From: Caryophanales bacterium UBA5603
Lineage (GTDB): Bacteria; Bacillota_I; Bacilli_A; Izemoplasmatales; Hujiaoplasmataceae
Assembly (NCBI GenBank): GCA_002424815.1
Contig: DILB01000019.1
Location: 35,151-99,150 of the forward strand
Direction of reading: 5' to 3'
DNA length: 64,000 bases
Shown here: one piece after another, positions 33,553 through 42,861 of the stretch
Layout: each line of letters opens with the position of its first letter
Position numbering within the stretch: position 1 is the stretch's first letter
Program-made: the position numbers and the translations under genes
Notes under the pieces: generated by a model
What the model saw: the letters and a program-made list of their open reading frames with translations, nothing else
The model's database searches: none
Told to the model about the DNA's origin: nothing

Positions 33553-35040
33553 TTAATTCTTTTTTGCTTCCTTATCCACATACATGCGATCTTCTGCGAT
33601 TCGGTAAACCTCATCGAAGGCCACCATTTCGTTTTTAATTGCATGTCCAAGTGCAAAGGATAATCCTTGATTTTTGGCGGCTTCATCGAGTTTTTTAAGT
33701 TTTTGTAGTACGACTTTTTCATTTGTTTTTGGGACGAAAATTAAAAATTCATCGCCACCGATACGAACCGTCAAATCGCTTTGATCAAGTGTACTGGTAA
33801 TTAAAACTGCGGTTTGCTTGATTAACGCATCCCCAGCTAAATGACCATGAGAATCATTGGTTGATTTGAGATTATTCATATCAATATAAATTATGCCAAT
33901 CGGATAATCATCTACCGATAATTTTTTCATATACTCTTCAAGAAAATGCCTGTTATAAAGTCCCGTTAATTGATCATGAATACTTAAATATTCAACCCTA
34001 ACTTGATTGATTTTCAGTTCTTCGATTGTCTTATAATTTTCAGAAATATTGATGAACGTAAAGATTGAACCGTTACTATTTCCTAAACGATCGTACAAAC
34101 GACTTAAATGCGTTTGATAATAATTACCTTCAAATTCATAGGCATCAAAATGTCCGACACCGATAACATCAATGAGTTTTGGATATCGCTTAACGATATC
34201 ATTGAGGGGTTTGTTAATGTAATCTTTCAAGATTGGAAAATGTTCAAAAGTATAAGGATTACATTCCAAAAGAATGTTATTATGATCAAAAACCAAGATG
34301 CCTTGATTAGCTACTAAAAAGAATTCTTCTTTGGCAATCGGACGCAAAGTTAATAAATAGCGATCAAAAATGATAAAACTGAACATAATGACAGATAGGG
34401 GTGTAAATAAAGAAGCTAAGATAATCCCTTCAATCGGAAAAGGAATGAGCGAAAGCAACAAGCCGATGGAAGGCCATAATGTGGCTAATAATAACATTTT
34501 TACAACTTTTTTAATCCCTGGAGTGCAGGTTTTTAAATATCGCAGATATAAAAATCCTGCATAAAGAATCATGAGTCCGCCATAAGACATTTGGACAAAA
34601 TACCAAGGACCTTTAGAAAGATTGAGATACATAAAATACGGTCCCACAGTCGTGGTTATGGAAGTGTAGTATAATGAATTCCACTCAGCCGTTTGAACGA
34701 AGAAAAATGTGATCAAAGGAATAATGAGAATTAGCCACCAAAATCCCTTAAACTTCGAATTGTGGTTGGTAAAAATCAAAGCAATCATCAGCCAAACAGA
34801 AGGTAGAAAAGGAATAGCAAAGTATTGAATTCGGTTCCAAAAAATCATATTCTCTAAAGTGGTCGAATGAATTTCAAAGAGATATCCAAAAATCGTTATA
34901 CTCATCAAAATACCGATAATCACAATAAAGATAGACATTTTAGTTCCCCGGTTTAAGAAGGCATAAGCCACAAAAATGACCGCCATCAACCCGGTAATAA
35001 AGAAATATAAACTGAGAATTGTAAGGACTGTATTCATCAT
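33553..35040 (-). CDS. Diguanylate cyclase with 7TM sensor, PAS-like and GGDEF domains
   Basis: The 495-residue protein has seven hydrophobic helices in the first ~220 residues, with the histidine-kinase-type 7TM pattern (FWNRIQYFAIPFLPSVWLMIALIF), then a PAS-like region (about 230-330, GILVFDHNNILLECNPYTFEHF), then a GGDEF domain with intact VRIGGDEFLIFVP. It should make c-di-GMP in response to a membrane signal. The RxxD inhibitory site is degenerate (DQSD). AGGAG precedes the ATG. It is transcribed alone, next to the nucleotidyltransferase gene. Confidence 0.9.
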   Translation of the reverse strand: MMNTVLTILSLYFFITGLMAVIFVAYAFLNRGTKMSIFIVIIGILMSITIFGYLFEIHSTTLENMIFWNRIQYFAIPFLPSVWLMIALIFTNHNSKFKGFWWLILIIPLITFFFVQTAEWNSLYYTSITTTVGPYFMYLNLSKGPWYFVQMSYGGLMILYAGFLYLRYLKTCTPGIKKVVKMLLLATLWPSIGLLLSLIPFPIEGIILASLFTPLSVIMFSFIIFDRYLLTLRPIAKEEFFLVANQGILVFDHNNILLECNPYTFEHFPILKDYINKPLNDIVKRYPKLIDVIGVGHFDAYEFEGNYYQTHLSRLYDRLGNSNGSIFTFINISENYKTIEELKINQVRVEYLSIHDQLTGLYNRHFLEEYMKKLSVDDYPIGIIYIDMNNLKSTNDSHGHLAGDALIKQTAVLITSTLDQSDLTVRIGGDEFLIFVPKTNEKVVLQKLKKLDEAAKNQGLSFALGHAIKNEMVAFDEVYRIAEDRMYVDKEAKKN

Positions 35041-35073
35041 TCTATCTCCTATAAATCATGATGTAATCGGGAT

Positions 35074-35841
35074 TTACATCCCCCAAAGTTTAATTAATTC
35101 TGATTTTAATTGGTAATATCGATTTAACACTTTTTCCATGACTAGACGATATTCTTCAATCGATGAAGCTTTAAATACTGACTCAATTAAATCAAGATCG
35201 GGTTTCGGAAAATCACGATAAGCATATCGTAATTGAAAATCAACTTTTTCAGGACGATGTTTGAGATTTAAGAGAATTCCTAAATTCCGCACTGTGAAAC
35301 TATATAGTTGATGATAGGCTTCTGTTAAGATGCCGCGTTCAATATTTTTACGAAGTTCGATTTCCATCAGCCAATCCGTTTGCGTCGCTAAACGATAGTA
35401 TTTCTGACAACGCGCTTCAAGCGTTGCTTGGGATTGAATGGTAGGATGATAAATTCCTTTTTTATCAAACCAAATATGAGCAACACCATGGCGGTCACTT
35501 TCAGTAAATTTATCAGGCAATGTTTCCCTGATAATACAAACATCCAAATATAACCACGGAGACACTTGTTTAATTTGATAAAACGCTTGTGAAAACCCGT
35601 GCCAAGTAGGCTCAGGCATTCTAAAACGGTTTAGAATCCCATAGGTATGATCAAGAAATGTCTCAAGACATTTAAACGTTTCTTCTTCATATCCCTCTTT
35701 AACAATAATGGATAAATCAAGATCAGAAAAAGCATCCATAAATCCTGTCGCAACGGATCCGCCTTCCCAGACGGCTTGAATATACTCTTTGTCTATTAAA
35801 AGTTGATTAAGATCCTGTTTTAGTTCTTCACGAGAAATCAT
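35074..35841 (-). CDS. Nucleotidyltransferase (aminoglycoside adenylyltransferase-like fold)
   Basis: The 255-residue protein begins with a polymerase-beta-like nucleotidyltransferase domain: GGSVATGFMDAFSDLDLSIIV (about 26-46) supplies the G-S motif and two metal-binding Asp residues, and YLDVCII the third. The C-terminal half is helical and resembles proteins grouped with LinB/AadK nucleotidyltransferases. These may adenylylate a small molecule or drug, but housekeeping relatives exist, so resistance is not implied. It is transcribed divergently from the hemerythrin-linked cyclase gene. Confidence 0.72.
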   Translation of the reverse strand: MISREELKQDLNQLLIDKEYIQAVWEGGSVATGFMDAFSDLDLSIIVKEGYEEETFKCLETFLDHTYGILNRFRMPEPTWHGFSQAFYQIKQVSPWLYLDVCIIRETLPDKFTESDRHGVAHIWFDKKGIYHPTIQSQATLEARCQKYYRLATQTDWLMEIELRKNIERGILTEAYHQLYSFTVRNLGILLNLKHRPEKVDFQLRYAYRDFPKPDLDLIESVFKASSIEEYRLVMEKVLNRYYQLKSELIKLWGM

Positions 35842-35987
35842 TTTCCACCCATCCTAATAAAATCTAAGTGATGATATTATATCATAGATTCCTACGAAAA
35901 ATTCAAGCATAATTGTGGGTATCATTCATAAAATATGATATTTATATCGTAATTATGCCTTTGTTTCGTATTCATCTTATGAATAGA

Positions 35988-36016
35988 TTGTAAAAATGAA
36001 GATCTTATGCTATAAA
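35988..36016 (+). promoter_or_regulatory. Promoter of the GGDEF-hemerythrin gene
   Basis: TTGTAA, a 17-bp spacer and TATAAA lie 47 nt upstream of the start codon. Confidence 0.6.
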
Positions 36017-36063
36017 TTAAGGTAAATAACGCACATGTCATTGGTTATTATCGGAGGATCTCT

Positions 36064-37644
36064 ATGGACAATAAAACCCTTCTCATTGCGACATTGCTTT
36101 TAGCACTATCCTATTCATCGCTGTTCGTATATCTAGGACTTAGAAGAAAAAAAGCATATTTTATCATCTTTTCTTTGGCATATTTATTCGGTGGTTTTAC
36201 CGCCTTGTTCACTTATTATCAAGGTATATGGTTGCCTATCTATTCGATTATCGGTCTTAATATATGTTTCTTTTGGTTATTATATTTTATGACTTCTGGT
36301 TTTCGTTTTTATTTCAATAAACCCATCTTACCTTATCGTATATTGCTTTATTTTTTAGTTTTTCTCACGCTTATCATCGTCTTTACCTATCTTATTCCAC
36401 ACTTTAGTATTCGTATCATCATTAATTCTTTCTTTAGTAGTCTCATTATTATTGACGCGTTTAGAACCATTCGCGAATCGACTAAATTAGCTGGTAAAAG
36501 TTTCTATATTACGGCACAATCGTTGTTTGTTTTATATATGATTGTCAATTTTTTACGGATTTTTCATGCTACCTTGAATTTTAATCAAATCGGAAATCTG
36601 ACAGATTCAAACTTCTTCTCTCATTTTAGTAACCTCTTTAGTTTCATCAGTTTAAGTTTTTGGGCAATCATGATTTTAGCCGCGGATTATAGTACATTAT
36701 TAAAACACTTACGCCATACAAACGAAGAACTATCTTCAATGGCTTTAAAAGATTCCCTGACCGGACTTTTTAATCGTCATTACCTTGATAATCAATTGCC
36801 TAATTTTATTGCATATGCTGAAGAATATAAACAACCGCTCAGTTTTATCCTCTTTGATCTCGACAATTTTAAACTCATCAATGATATTTACGGACATGAT
36901 CATGGTGACGTCGTTTTAAAAATGACTGCCCAATCCGCTCTCAAATCCATACGCAAAACAGACATTGCATACCGATGGGGTGGCGAAGAATTTTTGGTTA
37001 TTTTACCGAACACATCTATGGAAGTTGCTACTGAAGTAGCAGAGATCATTCGTAAAACCGTTAAAGACGATTTTGGCGGGCCTTCCGGTCAGGTGAGCGT
37101 GAGTTTAGGGGTATCAGAGTATTCAATTGGTGATTCGCCTAATTTTTGGTTTCGCCGCATCGATTATGCTTTAGGTAAAGCGAAAAGAACTGGAAAAGAT
37201 AAAGTTGTCGCTTGGAGTGCTCAAACGCCATTACCACTGGCATTTGCAAAAATAATATGGCAATCATCGTGGGAATCAGGGGAACCAACGATTGATCGGC
37301 AACATCAAGAATTGATTGAACTATCCAACGTCGTTGCGATGATTGGTATCACCAATGATAATGACTTGAGTATCATTAAAAAATTTGTGACCATTATTGA
37401 TCACGCTAAAAAACATTTTGTGTATGAAGAATCTGTTTTAGAGAGAATCGGCTACCCTGATATTGAAGCACACCGGCATGAACATGCTGCACTCATCGAA
37501 AAATTTACCTACTTGATAGAGAGGGCTAAAAACAAAGAAATCACGATTAAGGATTGTTTTGATCAATTTGCGGGCACGTTGATTATCGGCCACTTACTTC
37601 ATTATGATCGCCTGTTTTTCCCTTTAATTAATCATCCTGAATAA
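36064..37644 (+). CDS. Diguanylate cyclase fused to a C-terminal bacteriohemerythrin
   Basis: The 526-residue protein has six to seven TM helices (about 1-215), a cyclase domain with YRWGGEEFLVILP (GGEEF form) and an intact inhibitory site RKTD, then a hemerythrin domain (about 398-526). The iron ligands are visible in order: WESGEPTIDRQHQEL, HAKKHFVYEESVL, HRHEHAAL and HLLHYDRLFFP. Hemerythrins bind O2 or NO at a di-iron site, so this enzyme probably couples oxygen exposure to c-di-GMP synthesis. GGAGG precedes the ATG. It is monocistronic. Confidence 0.92.
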   Translation: MDNKTLLIATLLLALSYSSLFVYLGLRRKKAYFIIFSLAYLFGGFTALFTYYQGIWLPIYSIIGLNICFFWLLYFMTSGFRFYFNKPILPYRILLYFLVFLTLIIVFTYLIPHFSIRIIINSFFSSLIIIDAFRTIRESTKLAGKSFYITAQSLFVLYMIVNFLRIFHATLNFNQIGNLTDSNFFSHFSNLFSFISLSFWAIMILAADYSTLLKHLRHTNEELSSMALKDSLTGLFNRHYLDNQLPNFIAYAEEYKQPLSFILFDLDNFKLINDIYGHDHGDVVLKMTAQSALKSIRKTDIAYRWGGEEFLVILPNTSMEVATEVAEIIRKTVKDDFGGPSGQVSVSLGVSEYSIGDSPNFWFRRIDYALGKAKRTGKDKVVAWSAQTPLPLAFAKIIWQSSWESGEPTIDRQHQELIELSNVVAMIGITNDNDLSIIKKFVTIIDHAKKHFVYEESVLERIGYPDIEAHRHEHAALIEKFTYLIERAKNKEITIKDCFDQFAGTLIIGHLLHYDRLFFPLINHPE

Positions 37645-37651
37645 ATGAATA

Positions 37652-37675
37652 AAAGTCGCCAGAGATGGCGACTTT
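37652..37675. terminator. Bidirectional terminator between cyclase and MATE genes
   Basis: A 10-bp perfect stem (37652-37661 with 37666-37675) with a GAGA loop lies between two convergent genes. The flanking sequence is T-rich on both outgoing strands, though without a long run. Confidence 0.7.
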
Positions 37676-37681
37676 CACATT

Positions 37682-39058
37682 TTATATTGTTTGTACAACT
37701 GCCGGCTCTTTTGCGAGGTTTTTAACCCAATGTCCTTTGCGATACCTTGACATACCAAAGAGGGCTTTGGGAATATCAAGACATTGAACTAATAAAAACA
37801 TGATCGTCACCGGCCAATCGGTAAACCTTGACATGACATAGGCAATTGGTACAGAGATGACCCACATATATCCTGAATCCATTAACAGTGTCGACTTTGT
37901 ATCCCCACCAGAACGAAGCGTAAAATAGATGGCCACATTGAATGAATAAACCGGGATGAAGAGGGCGTTGACCCGAATATTAAAGATGGCTGTGGCTCGG
38001 GTTTCAACTGATACTTTGTAGATATCCAAAATATAGAAACTCAATCCGAATAACAATAAACCCATGACCATCGCAAAAAGAACGGCGAAGGCAATCAGTT
38101 TTCTTGCATTATCTTTGGCAATTTGTAATTCATTTCGCCCTAAAGTATTTCCAACCATCACCGCAATTCCGGTTGCGACGCCACCGAAGGTCACAAATAC
38201 TAACTGTGATATTGCCCCTGTGATTGTTAAAGCGGCTAAAGCATTTTCTCCCCTTAATGAATAGGCTTGCATGAACATTGTTTGACCTGTTGACCAAAGC
38301 AATTCATTAATCATCAATGGAAATGCCATTTTTAAGATTGATTTTAATACAACAGAATCAATCTTTAAGAGTTGTGTTAATTTTGTATCAAATAACTTTC
38401 CACGTTTTTTTAATAAAATGAATATTAATAAAAATTCAATAAAACGGGCCACGACCGTCGCATAAGCCGCCCCCACGATTCCTAACTGTGGAAATCCGAA
38501 TTTACCAAAGATTAACAAGTAATTTAAACCCGTGTTCGTCATGATGGCCACAATCGAAATATACATTAAAGGTTTGGTAATGCCCATATCGCGGAAAGTA
38601 TTTGCCATCGCAACCGTCAATACCCAAGGCAATATGCCCCAACGAATAATCGATAGATAACTCATACCGTTTTCAATTGAAACGGGATTATCGGTAAACA
38701 AACCAATCAGTGTTTCCCCAAAAACGGTGAAGACGACTAATGAGATAAAAAACACTAATAACGCAGTGATAACTTTGAACCGAAACGTTTGTTTTAATTT
38801 ATCAAAATCTTTCGATCCGAAATATTGCGCTGTATAAATACCAGCGCCACCAATCGCGCCAAAAGTGATTAGCATCATAATGAAATATAATTGGTTAACG
38901 ACTGAAACAGAAACAATCGCCGATTCTTCTAAACTTCCCACCATCACATTGTCCACAAGTTGTACCGAAGAGGTAATCAGTTGTTGCGCAATGATTGGCA
39001 GTGATATCGCAAAAAGATTTTTATAAAATTTTCTATCTCCAATCAAATTTTTAAACAT
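37682..39058 (-). CDS. MATE-family efflux transporter
   Basis: The 458-residue membrane protein has 12 predicted helices in two related halves and MATE patterns: SLPIIAQQLITSSVQLVDNVMVG in helix 1 and MAFPLMINELLWSTGQTMFMQAYSL at the start of the second half. It belongs to the NorM/DinF superfamily, which exports cationic compounds using Na+ or H+. The substrate is not deducible. It is transcribed divergently from the gamma-glutamyltransferase gene. Confidence 0.9.
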   Translation of the reverse strand: MFKNLIGDRKFYKNLFAISLPIIAQQLITSSVQLVDNVMVGSLEESAIVSVSVVNQLYFIMMLITFGAIGGAGIYTAQYFGSKDFDKLKQTFRFKVITALLVFFISLVVFTVFGETLIGLFTDNPVSIENGMSYLSIIRWGILPWVLTVAMANTFRDMGITKPLMYISIVAIMTNTGLNYLLIFGKFGFPQLGIVGAAYATVVARFIEFLLIFILLKKRGKLFDTKLTQLLKIDSVVLKSILKMAFPLMINELLWSTGQTMFMQAYSLRGENALAALTITGAISQLVFVTFGGVATGIAVMVGNTLGRNELQIAKDNARKLIAFAVLFAMVMGLLLFGLSFYILDIYKVSVETRATAIFNIRVNALFIPVYSFNVAIYFTLRSGGDTKSTLLMDSGYMWVISVPIAYVMSRFTDWPVTIMFLLVQCLDIPKALFGMSRYRKGHWVKNLAKEPAVVQTI

Positions 39059-39226
39059 GATCCCTCACAAAAAAATACAGAATGCATCTCAAAAGATGCG
39101 GTATTTCACAAGGACTATTTTACACGAAAATATGATAATAGACAATCTAAATATTTAAGAAGATGAGGAATGAAATCGGATTATCCGTATTCTTTTTATA
39201 TGCAAGATAGCAGTAATTAAATGAAG

Positions 39227-39236
39227 ATGATATAAT
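39227..39236 (+). promoter_or_regulatory. Extended -10 promoter of ggt
   Basis: TGATATAAT ends at 39236, 37 nt before the ggt start codon. No clear -35 box is present, as is usual with an extended -10. Confidence 0.55.
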
Positions 39237-39273
39237 GGATGGAAATAAATCAATTCTTAATAAAGGAGTTACT

Positions 39274-40887
39274 ATGTTTGAATCTCATTGGAATCATTAT
39301 CCTTATCCTTCTTCACGCTCAGTGGTTCATGCGACACAAGGAATGGTCGCAACTTCAACACCTTTAGCAGCGCAAGCTGGACTAGATATGTTAAAAAAAG
39401 GAGGCAATGCCATCGATGCGGCCATTGCGACAGCGGCTTGTTTAACGGTTGTGGAACCTACTTCAAATGGCATCGGCGGCGATGCCTTTGCCTTGGTCTG
39501 GTTTAATAATCAGTTACATGGTTTAAACTCCAGCGGCTTTGCCCCTGAAAAAATGACGATTGAAGCCATTCATCAATTAGGACATACTAAAATGCCGCAT
39601 TCAGGATTCATTCCTGTGACGGTTCCAGGGGTTCCAGCCGCATGGGTTGCCTTAAATCGCCGGTTTGGAAACCTCTCTTTAATGGATTGTTTACGCCCTG
39701 CCATTCTCTATGCAAAAAAAGGATATCCCGTTTCTGATCATGTCGCTAAACACTGGCAAAATGCTGAACGGATTTACCGTAAAAATTATCAAGGTGATGA
39801 ATTCATCCCATGGTTTGATACTTTTACTTTCAATGGATCTGCGCCTAAATCAGGTAAAATTGTGACTTTAAAAGACCACGCTAAAACGTTAGAGAAAATC
39901 GGTAAAACTGATGCGCAAAGTTTTTATCATGGTGAACTAGCCGATGAGATCGATGCGTTTTCACAAAAGCATCATGGCTTTCTTCGTAAAACGGACTTAA
40001 TGAAATATCAACCGACTTGGGTCGATCCGATACATGTTCACTATAAAGGTTATGACGTTTGGGAGATTCCCCCCAACGGTCAAGGCATCATCGCTTTACA
40101 AGCATTAAATATTATCAAGGGGTTCTCCGATTCTATGAAAGAATCATCCCTTCATTATCATTATCAAATCGAAGCCATGAAACTTGCCTTCTCAGATGGA
40201 TTGGCTTATCTCACAGACCCTGCTTATATGCCAATATCCTATGATTATTTGTTAAGTGAAGCTTATGCTATCAAGCGCCGTCAATTAATCACGGATGAAG
40301 TACTCACACCCTATCCTGGCAAACCTAACGAATCAGGGACCGTATATTTATGTAGTGCTGACAAAGATGGCAATATGGTTTCATACATTCAAAGCAATTA
40401 CATGGGCTTTGGTTCAGGCATCGTCATTCCGAATACAGGCATTGCCTTACAAAATCGTGGTCATAATTTTAGCCTTGATCCAAAACATCCCAATGCATTG
40501 TTACCGTTTAAACGTCCTTATCATACAATCATCCCTGGTTTCTTAACACAAGGTAACCAAGCCATCGGTCCTTTTGGGGTGATGGGTGGCTTCATGCAAC
40601 CACAAGGTCACTTACAAGTCATTATGAATACGATTGATTTTCAAATGAATCCCCAAAGTGCCTTAGATGCCCCCCGGTGGCAATGGTTGGAAAATAAAAC
40701 CGTTGCTTTAGAACCTTCATTCGATCCGCAAGTGATTGAAGATTTGAAAAAACGTGGTCATCATATCATCATTGAACCAGAATTATCGCATTTTGGTCGC
40801 GGACAGATTATCTGGAGAAACCCTGAAACTGGCGTTTTAACAGGTGGAACGGAATCACGCTGTGATGGTCAAATCGCGGCTTGGTAA
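39274..40887 (+). CDS. ggt: Gamma-glutamyltransferase family protein (YwrD-like)
   Basis: The start is set at 39274 (MFESHWNHYPYPSSRS), behind GGAG; the upstream ATG has no SD. The 537-residue protein has the Ntn-hydrolase layout: GGNAIDAAIATAACLTVVEPTSNGIGGDAFAL near the N-terminus and the self-cleavage/nucleophile Thr in NESGTVYLC, followed by NMVSYIQSNYMGFGSGI. It lacks a signal peptide, so it is cytoplasmic like YwrD rather than exported like classical GGT. It would transfer or hydrolyse gamma-glutamyl groups, possibly from glutathione-like compounds or peptides. Confidence 0.88.
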   Translation: MFESHWNHYPYPSSRSVVHATQGMVATSTPLAAQAGLDMLKKGGNAIDAAIATAACLTVVEPTSNGIGGDAFALVWFNNQLHGLNSSGFAPEKMTIEAIHQLGHTKMPHSGFIPVTVPGVPAAWVALNRRFGNLSLMDCLRPAILYAKKGYPVSDHVAKHWQNAERIYRKNYQGDEFIPWFDTFTFNGSAPKSGKIVTLKDHAKTLEKIGKTDAQSFYHGELADEIDAFSQKHHGFLRKTDLMKYQPTWVDPIHVHYKGYDVWEIPPNGQGIIALQALNIIKGFSDSMKESSLHYHYQIEAMKLAFSDGLAYLTDPAYMPISYDYLLSEAYAIKRRQLITDEVLTPYPGKPNESGTVYLCSADKDGNMVSYIQSNYMGFGSGIVIPNTGIALQNRGHNFSLDPKHPNALLPFKRPYHTIIPGFLTQGNQAIGPFGVMGGFMQPQGHLQVIMNTIDFQMNPQSALDAPRWQWLENKTVALEPSFDPQVIEDLKKRGHHIIIEPELSHFGRGQIIWRNPETGVLTGGTESRCDGQIAAW

Positions 40888-40891
40888 TATA

Positions 40892-40927
40892 AAACATGTT
40901 CACTCCTTTGAGCGAACATGTTTTTTT
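40892..40927. terminator. Terminator after ggt
   Basis: A 10-bp perfect outer stem (40892-40901 with 40914-40923), extendable by a 3-bp inner helix, is followed by TTTTTTT. It also overlaps the end of the convergent DUF454 gene. Confidence 0.85.
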
Positions 40928-41282
40928 ATAGGGTCTTAACTTTTGTAAAGAAGTACCAATATTTTACGAGATCAATCAAGACCAATGCAATGGTCACATA
41001 AAGATTATTAACAATGATGATTGAAGAGATGATAACCAAGTCGACAAAAATCATCAGCGACCATTTTTGTCTTTTTGTCATTGATCGTGTTTCCACAAAA
41101 TTCTTCAAATGTTTTTCATAAAGGCGTGTTTGAATAAACCACGCATGAAATTTGGGGGAACTTTTCGCAAAAAAATACGTTGTCATCAATAAGAAAGGTG
41201 TGGTCGGTAACACCGGCATAAAAACGCCGACGATGCCAATCCCTAAAAAAATAAAACCAAGAGCGATAAAAAAGTAGCGCAT
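40926..41282 (-). CDS. DUF454 (YbaN-like) membrane protein
   Basis: The 118-residue protein has the YbaN pattern: an N-terminal helix pair around GIVGVFMPVLPTTPFLLMTTYFFAKSSPKFHAWF, a cytoplasmic loop LYEKHLKNFVETRSMTKRQKW, and two further helices. The family's role is unknown. Its ATG overlaps the stop of the DUF438 gene (TAATG), so it is the third gene of the DUF1858-DUF438-DUF454 operon, which links it to a haem- or oxygen-sensing context. Confidence 0.85.
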   Translation of the reverse strand: MRYFFIALGFIFLGIGIVGVFMPVLPTTPFLLMTTYFFAKSSPKFHAWFIQTRLYEKHLKNFVETRSMTKRQKWSLMIFVDLVIISSIIIVNNLYVTIALVLIDLVKYWYFFTKVKTL

Positions 41283-42493
41283 TAGGATTTTGACACCAAG
41301 CGTTTTTCGCCTTCTAGTGAAGTGATGGGTTTAATATCTTGTGTTACCTCTAAAGTTCCAAGATAGGTTCCATCTTTGTCTCTAACGGCGAAATAACGAA
41401 TATAAATAAATTGATCTTTCATACGAATCCAAAAATCTTCATGATCTTTTTCGCCACTTTCAAAGCTATGAATGATGTCTTCGACCACATGCACACTGGC
41501 CGGTGGATGACACATCGAGACGTGCCTACCTAAAATGGTAATGGTCCGATCAAAGATACGTTCTTTACCTTGGGTGAAGTAACGCACATGACCATCCTTA
41601 TCCACAAACGTCAAATCCAATGGTAAAGCATTAAGCATTGCATTAACTTCATTAAATGAAAGACGACCCGCATCAAAAGGAACGGACCCTGATACCGTCT
41701 TCAAGGGCTGATTTGTGTCTTCTTCTTTTGGTGTTTCTTTTTTCCATGAATGCTTGGGTTTTTCTAAGAAATACCCAATTTCTTCGGTTGCACCATCCAC
41801 CAATATCCAATCAAAGAATGATAAGGTGTCGATTAATAACGGAATTAAAATATTATTTTCTTTTGAGATCATGTCGCGAACTTTCTGAATGTTGGCGACT
41901 ATTTTTTTTAAGGTGTCTTCAAACGGTATCTTGACATTCCCTAAATCCGCTTGGATAGCTTTTATTTCAGCCCGAATTTCATCATCAACAGCCCACATGA
42001 CTTTTGGGGGAGCGGTGATGCCATTCTTTTCTAAGTTGGGGAAAAACAAGTATTCTTTTCTAGCATAATGTTTGTGAATTTCAATGAAACGGTCATAAGC
42101 GACGCGAAGCATCAAAATCGGTGTTGGACCGACTTGGTTCAAATAAGGTTCGATTTCTTCAACGATCAATTGCTCAATACGATCGTTTTCTGCTTTGAAT
42201 ACTTGGACGGGATGACCCAATATTTTTGTATGGTCTTTAGAAGGGTGAATATCAGAAATCGAGCCTTCAAATACAGCCGCATGGACATCACACAGATTCT
42301 GTACTTCTTCAATGGCCATACCTTCTTTTATTAAGCTTTGTTCCATCTGTGATATCTCTTCGGTGGATACTTCGCTAAAATGGGCTTTAAATTCAGCTTT
42401 TGCTGTTTCTAAATCGGCCCCTTGATGTAAACTCCGGATAATTTTTTTAAGCAACGCTTGCCGTTGTTCCGAATTATTGATAAATTCGCTCAT
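41282..42493 (-). CDS. DUF438 / hemerythrin-like / PAS sensor protein
   Basis: The 403-residue soluble protein has an N-terminal DUF438 domain (about 12-80, LLKKIIRSLHQGADLETAKAEF), a hemerythrin-like HHE domain (about 95-235; HPVQVFKAEND, HKHYARKEYLFFPNLEKNGI) and a C-terminal PAS domain (about 275-395, LTFVDKDGHVRYFTQG ... HPPASVHVVEDII). The HPPASVHVV block is characteristic of this family and may bind haem. No output domain is present, so it likely signals by protein contact. It is cotranscribed with DUF1858 upstream and DUF454 downstream. Confidence 0.9.
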   Translation of the reverse strand: MSEFINNSEQRQALLKKIIRSLHQGADLETAKAEFKAHFSEVSTEEISQMEQSLIKEGMAIEEVQNLCDVHAAVFEGSISDIHPSKDHTKILGHPVQVFKAENDRIEQLIVEEIEPYLNQVGPTPILMLRVAYDRFIEIHKHYARKEYLFFPNLEKNGITAPPKVMWAVDDEIRAEIKAIQADLGNVKIPFEDTLKKIVANIQKVRDMISKENNILIPLLIDTLSFFDWILVDGATEEIGYFLEKPKHSWKKETPKEEDTNQPLKTVSGSVPFDAGRLSFNEVNAMLNALPLDLTFVDKDGHVRYFTQGKERIFDRTITILGRHVSMCHPPASVHVVEDIIHSFESGEKDHEDFWIRMKDQFIYIRYFAVRDKDGTYLGTLEVTQDIKPITSLEGEKRLVSKS

Positions 42494-42494
42494 A

Positions 42495-42725
42495 TTATTC
42501 CTCCTCTTTCAATTCAAAACCGTGTTCCATTAAACCACGTTTGAGTCCTTCCATATCGATATTACGCAATGAACACCCTTGTTTTAAGTTCATGAAACGT
42601 CCCACGGTTGATAGCATCGCTGGTTTTGAAATCTCGGTAAAACCGAGAGATGCTAAAATATCTTTTAATTCTGGATATTGATTGACCCAATAAAATAGGG
42701 TCGCTTTTGTATCGATTATTTTAAT
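42495..42725 (-). CDS. DUF1858 protein with apparent AUU start codon
   Basis: This small frame encodes 76 residues from ATT: (M)KIIDTKATLFYWVNQYPELKD, then ILASLGF, LSTVGRFMNLKQGCSLRNID and LKRGLMEHGFEL. That is a complete DUF1858 domain, including the Cys-containing loop. No ATG, GTG or TTG exists at the expected N-terminus: the codons before ATT-AAA-ATA-ATC are TGA-TGG-TTT. AAAGGAGT lies 9 nt upstream of the ATT, so initiation at AUU is the simplest reading. It ends 1 bp before the DUF438 start, and DUF1858 is a common partner of DUF438. Confidence 0.75.
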   Translation of the reverse strand: MKIIDTKATLFYWVNQYPELKDILASLGFTEISKPAMLSTVGRFMNLKQGCSLRNIDMEGLKRGLMEHGFELKEEE

Positions 42726-42809
42726 AAACCATCACTCCTTTAATGCAGATTTATTATATCAAATATCATCGTAGATACCTAATAAAGTGATAATTTTTTA
42801 ACTCCATTA

Positions 42810-42850
42810 AAAAAACCTGTCACTTCCACCATCGGAAAAACAGGTTTTTT
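42810..42850. terminator. Terminator of the SnoaL-like gene
   Basis: A 10-bp stem (42810-42819 with 42841-42850) is followed by T's on the plus strand and U's on the minus strand, just past the stop of the gene at 42862. Confidence 0.8.
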
Positions 42851-42861
42851 CGTTCATATAA

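Noticed and set aside
35074..35841. Antibiotic-resistance nucleotidyltransferase
   Set aside because: The fold matches, but chromosomal relatives with other roles are common, and there is no mobile context to support resistance.
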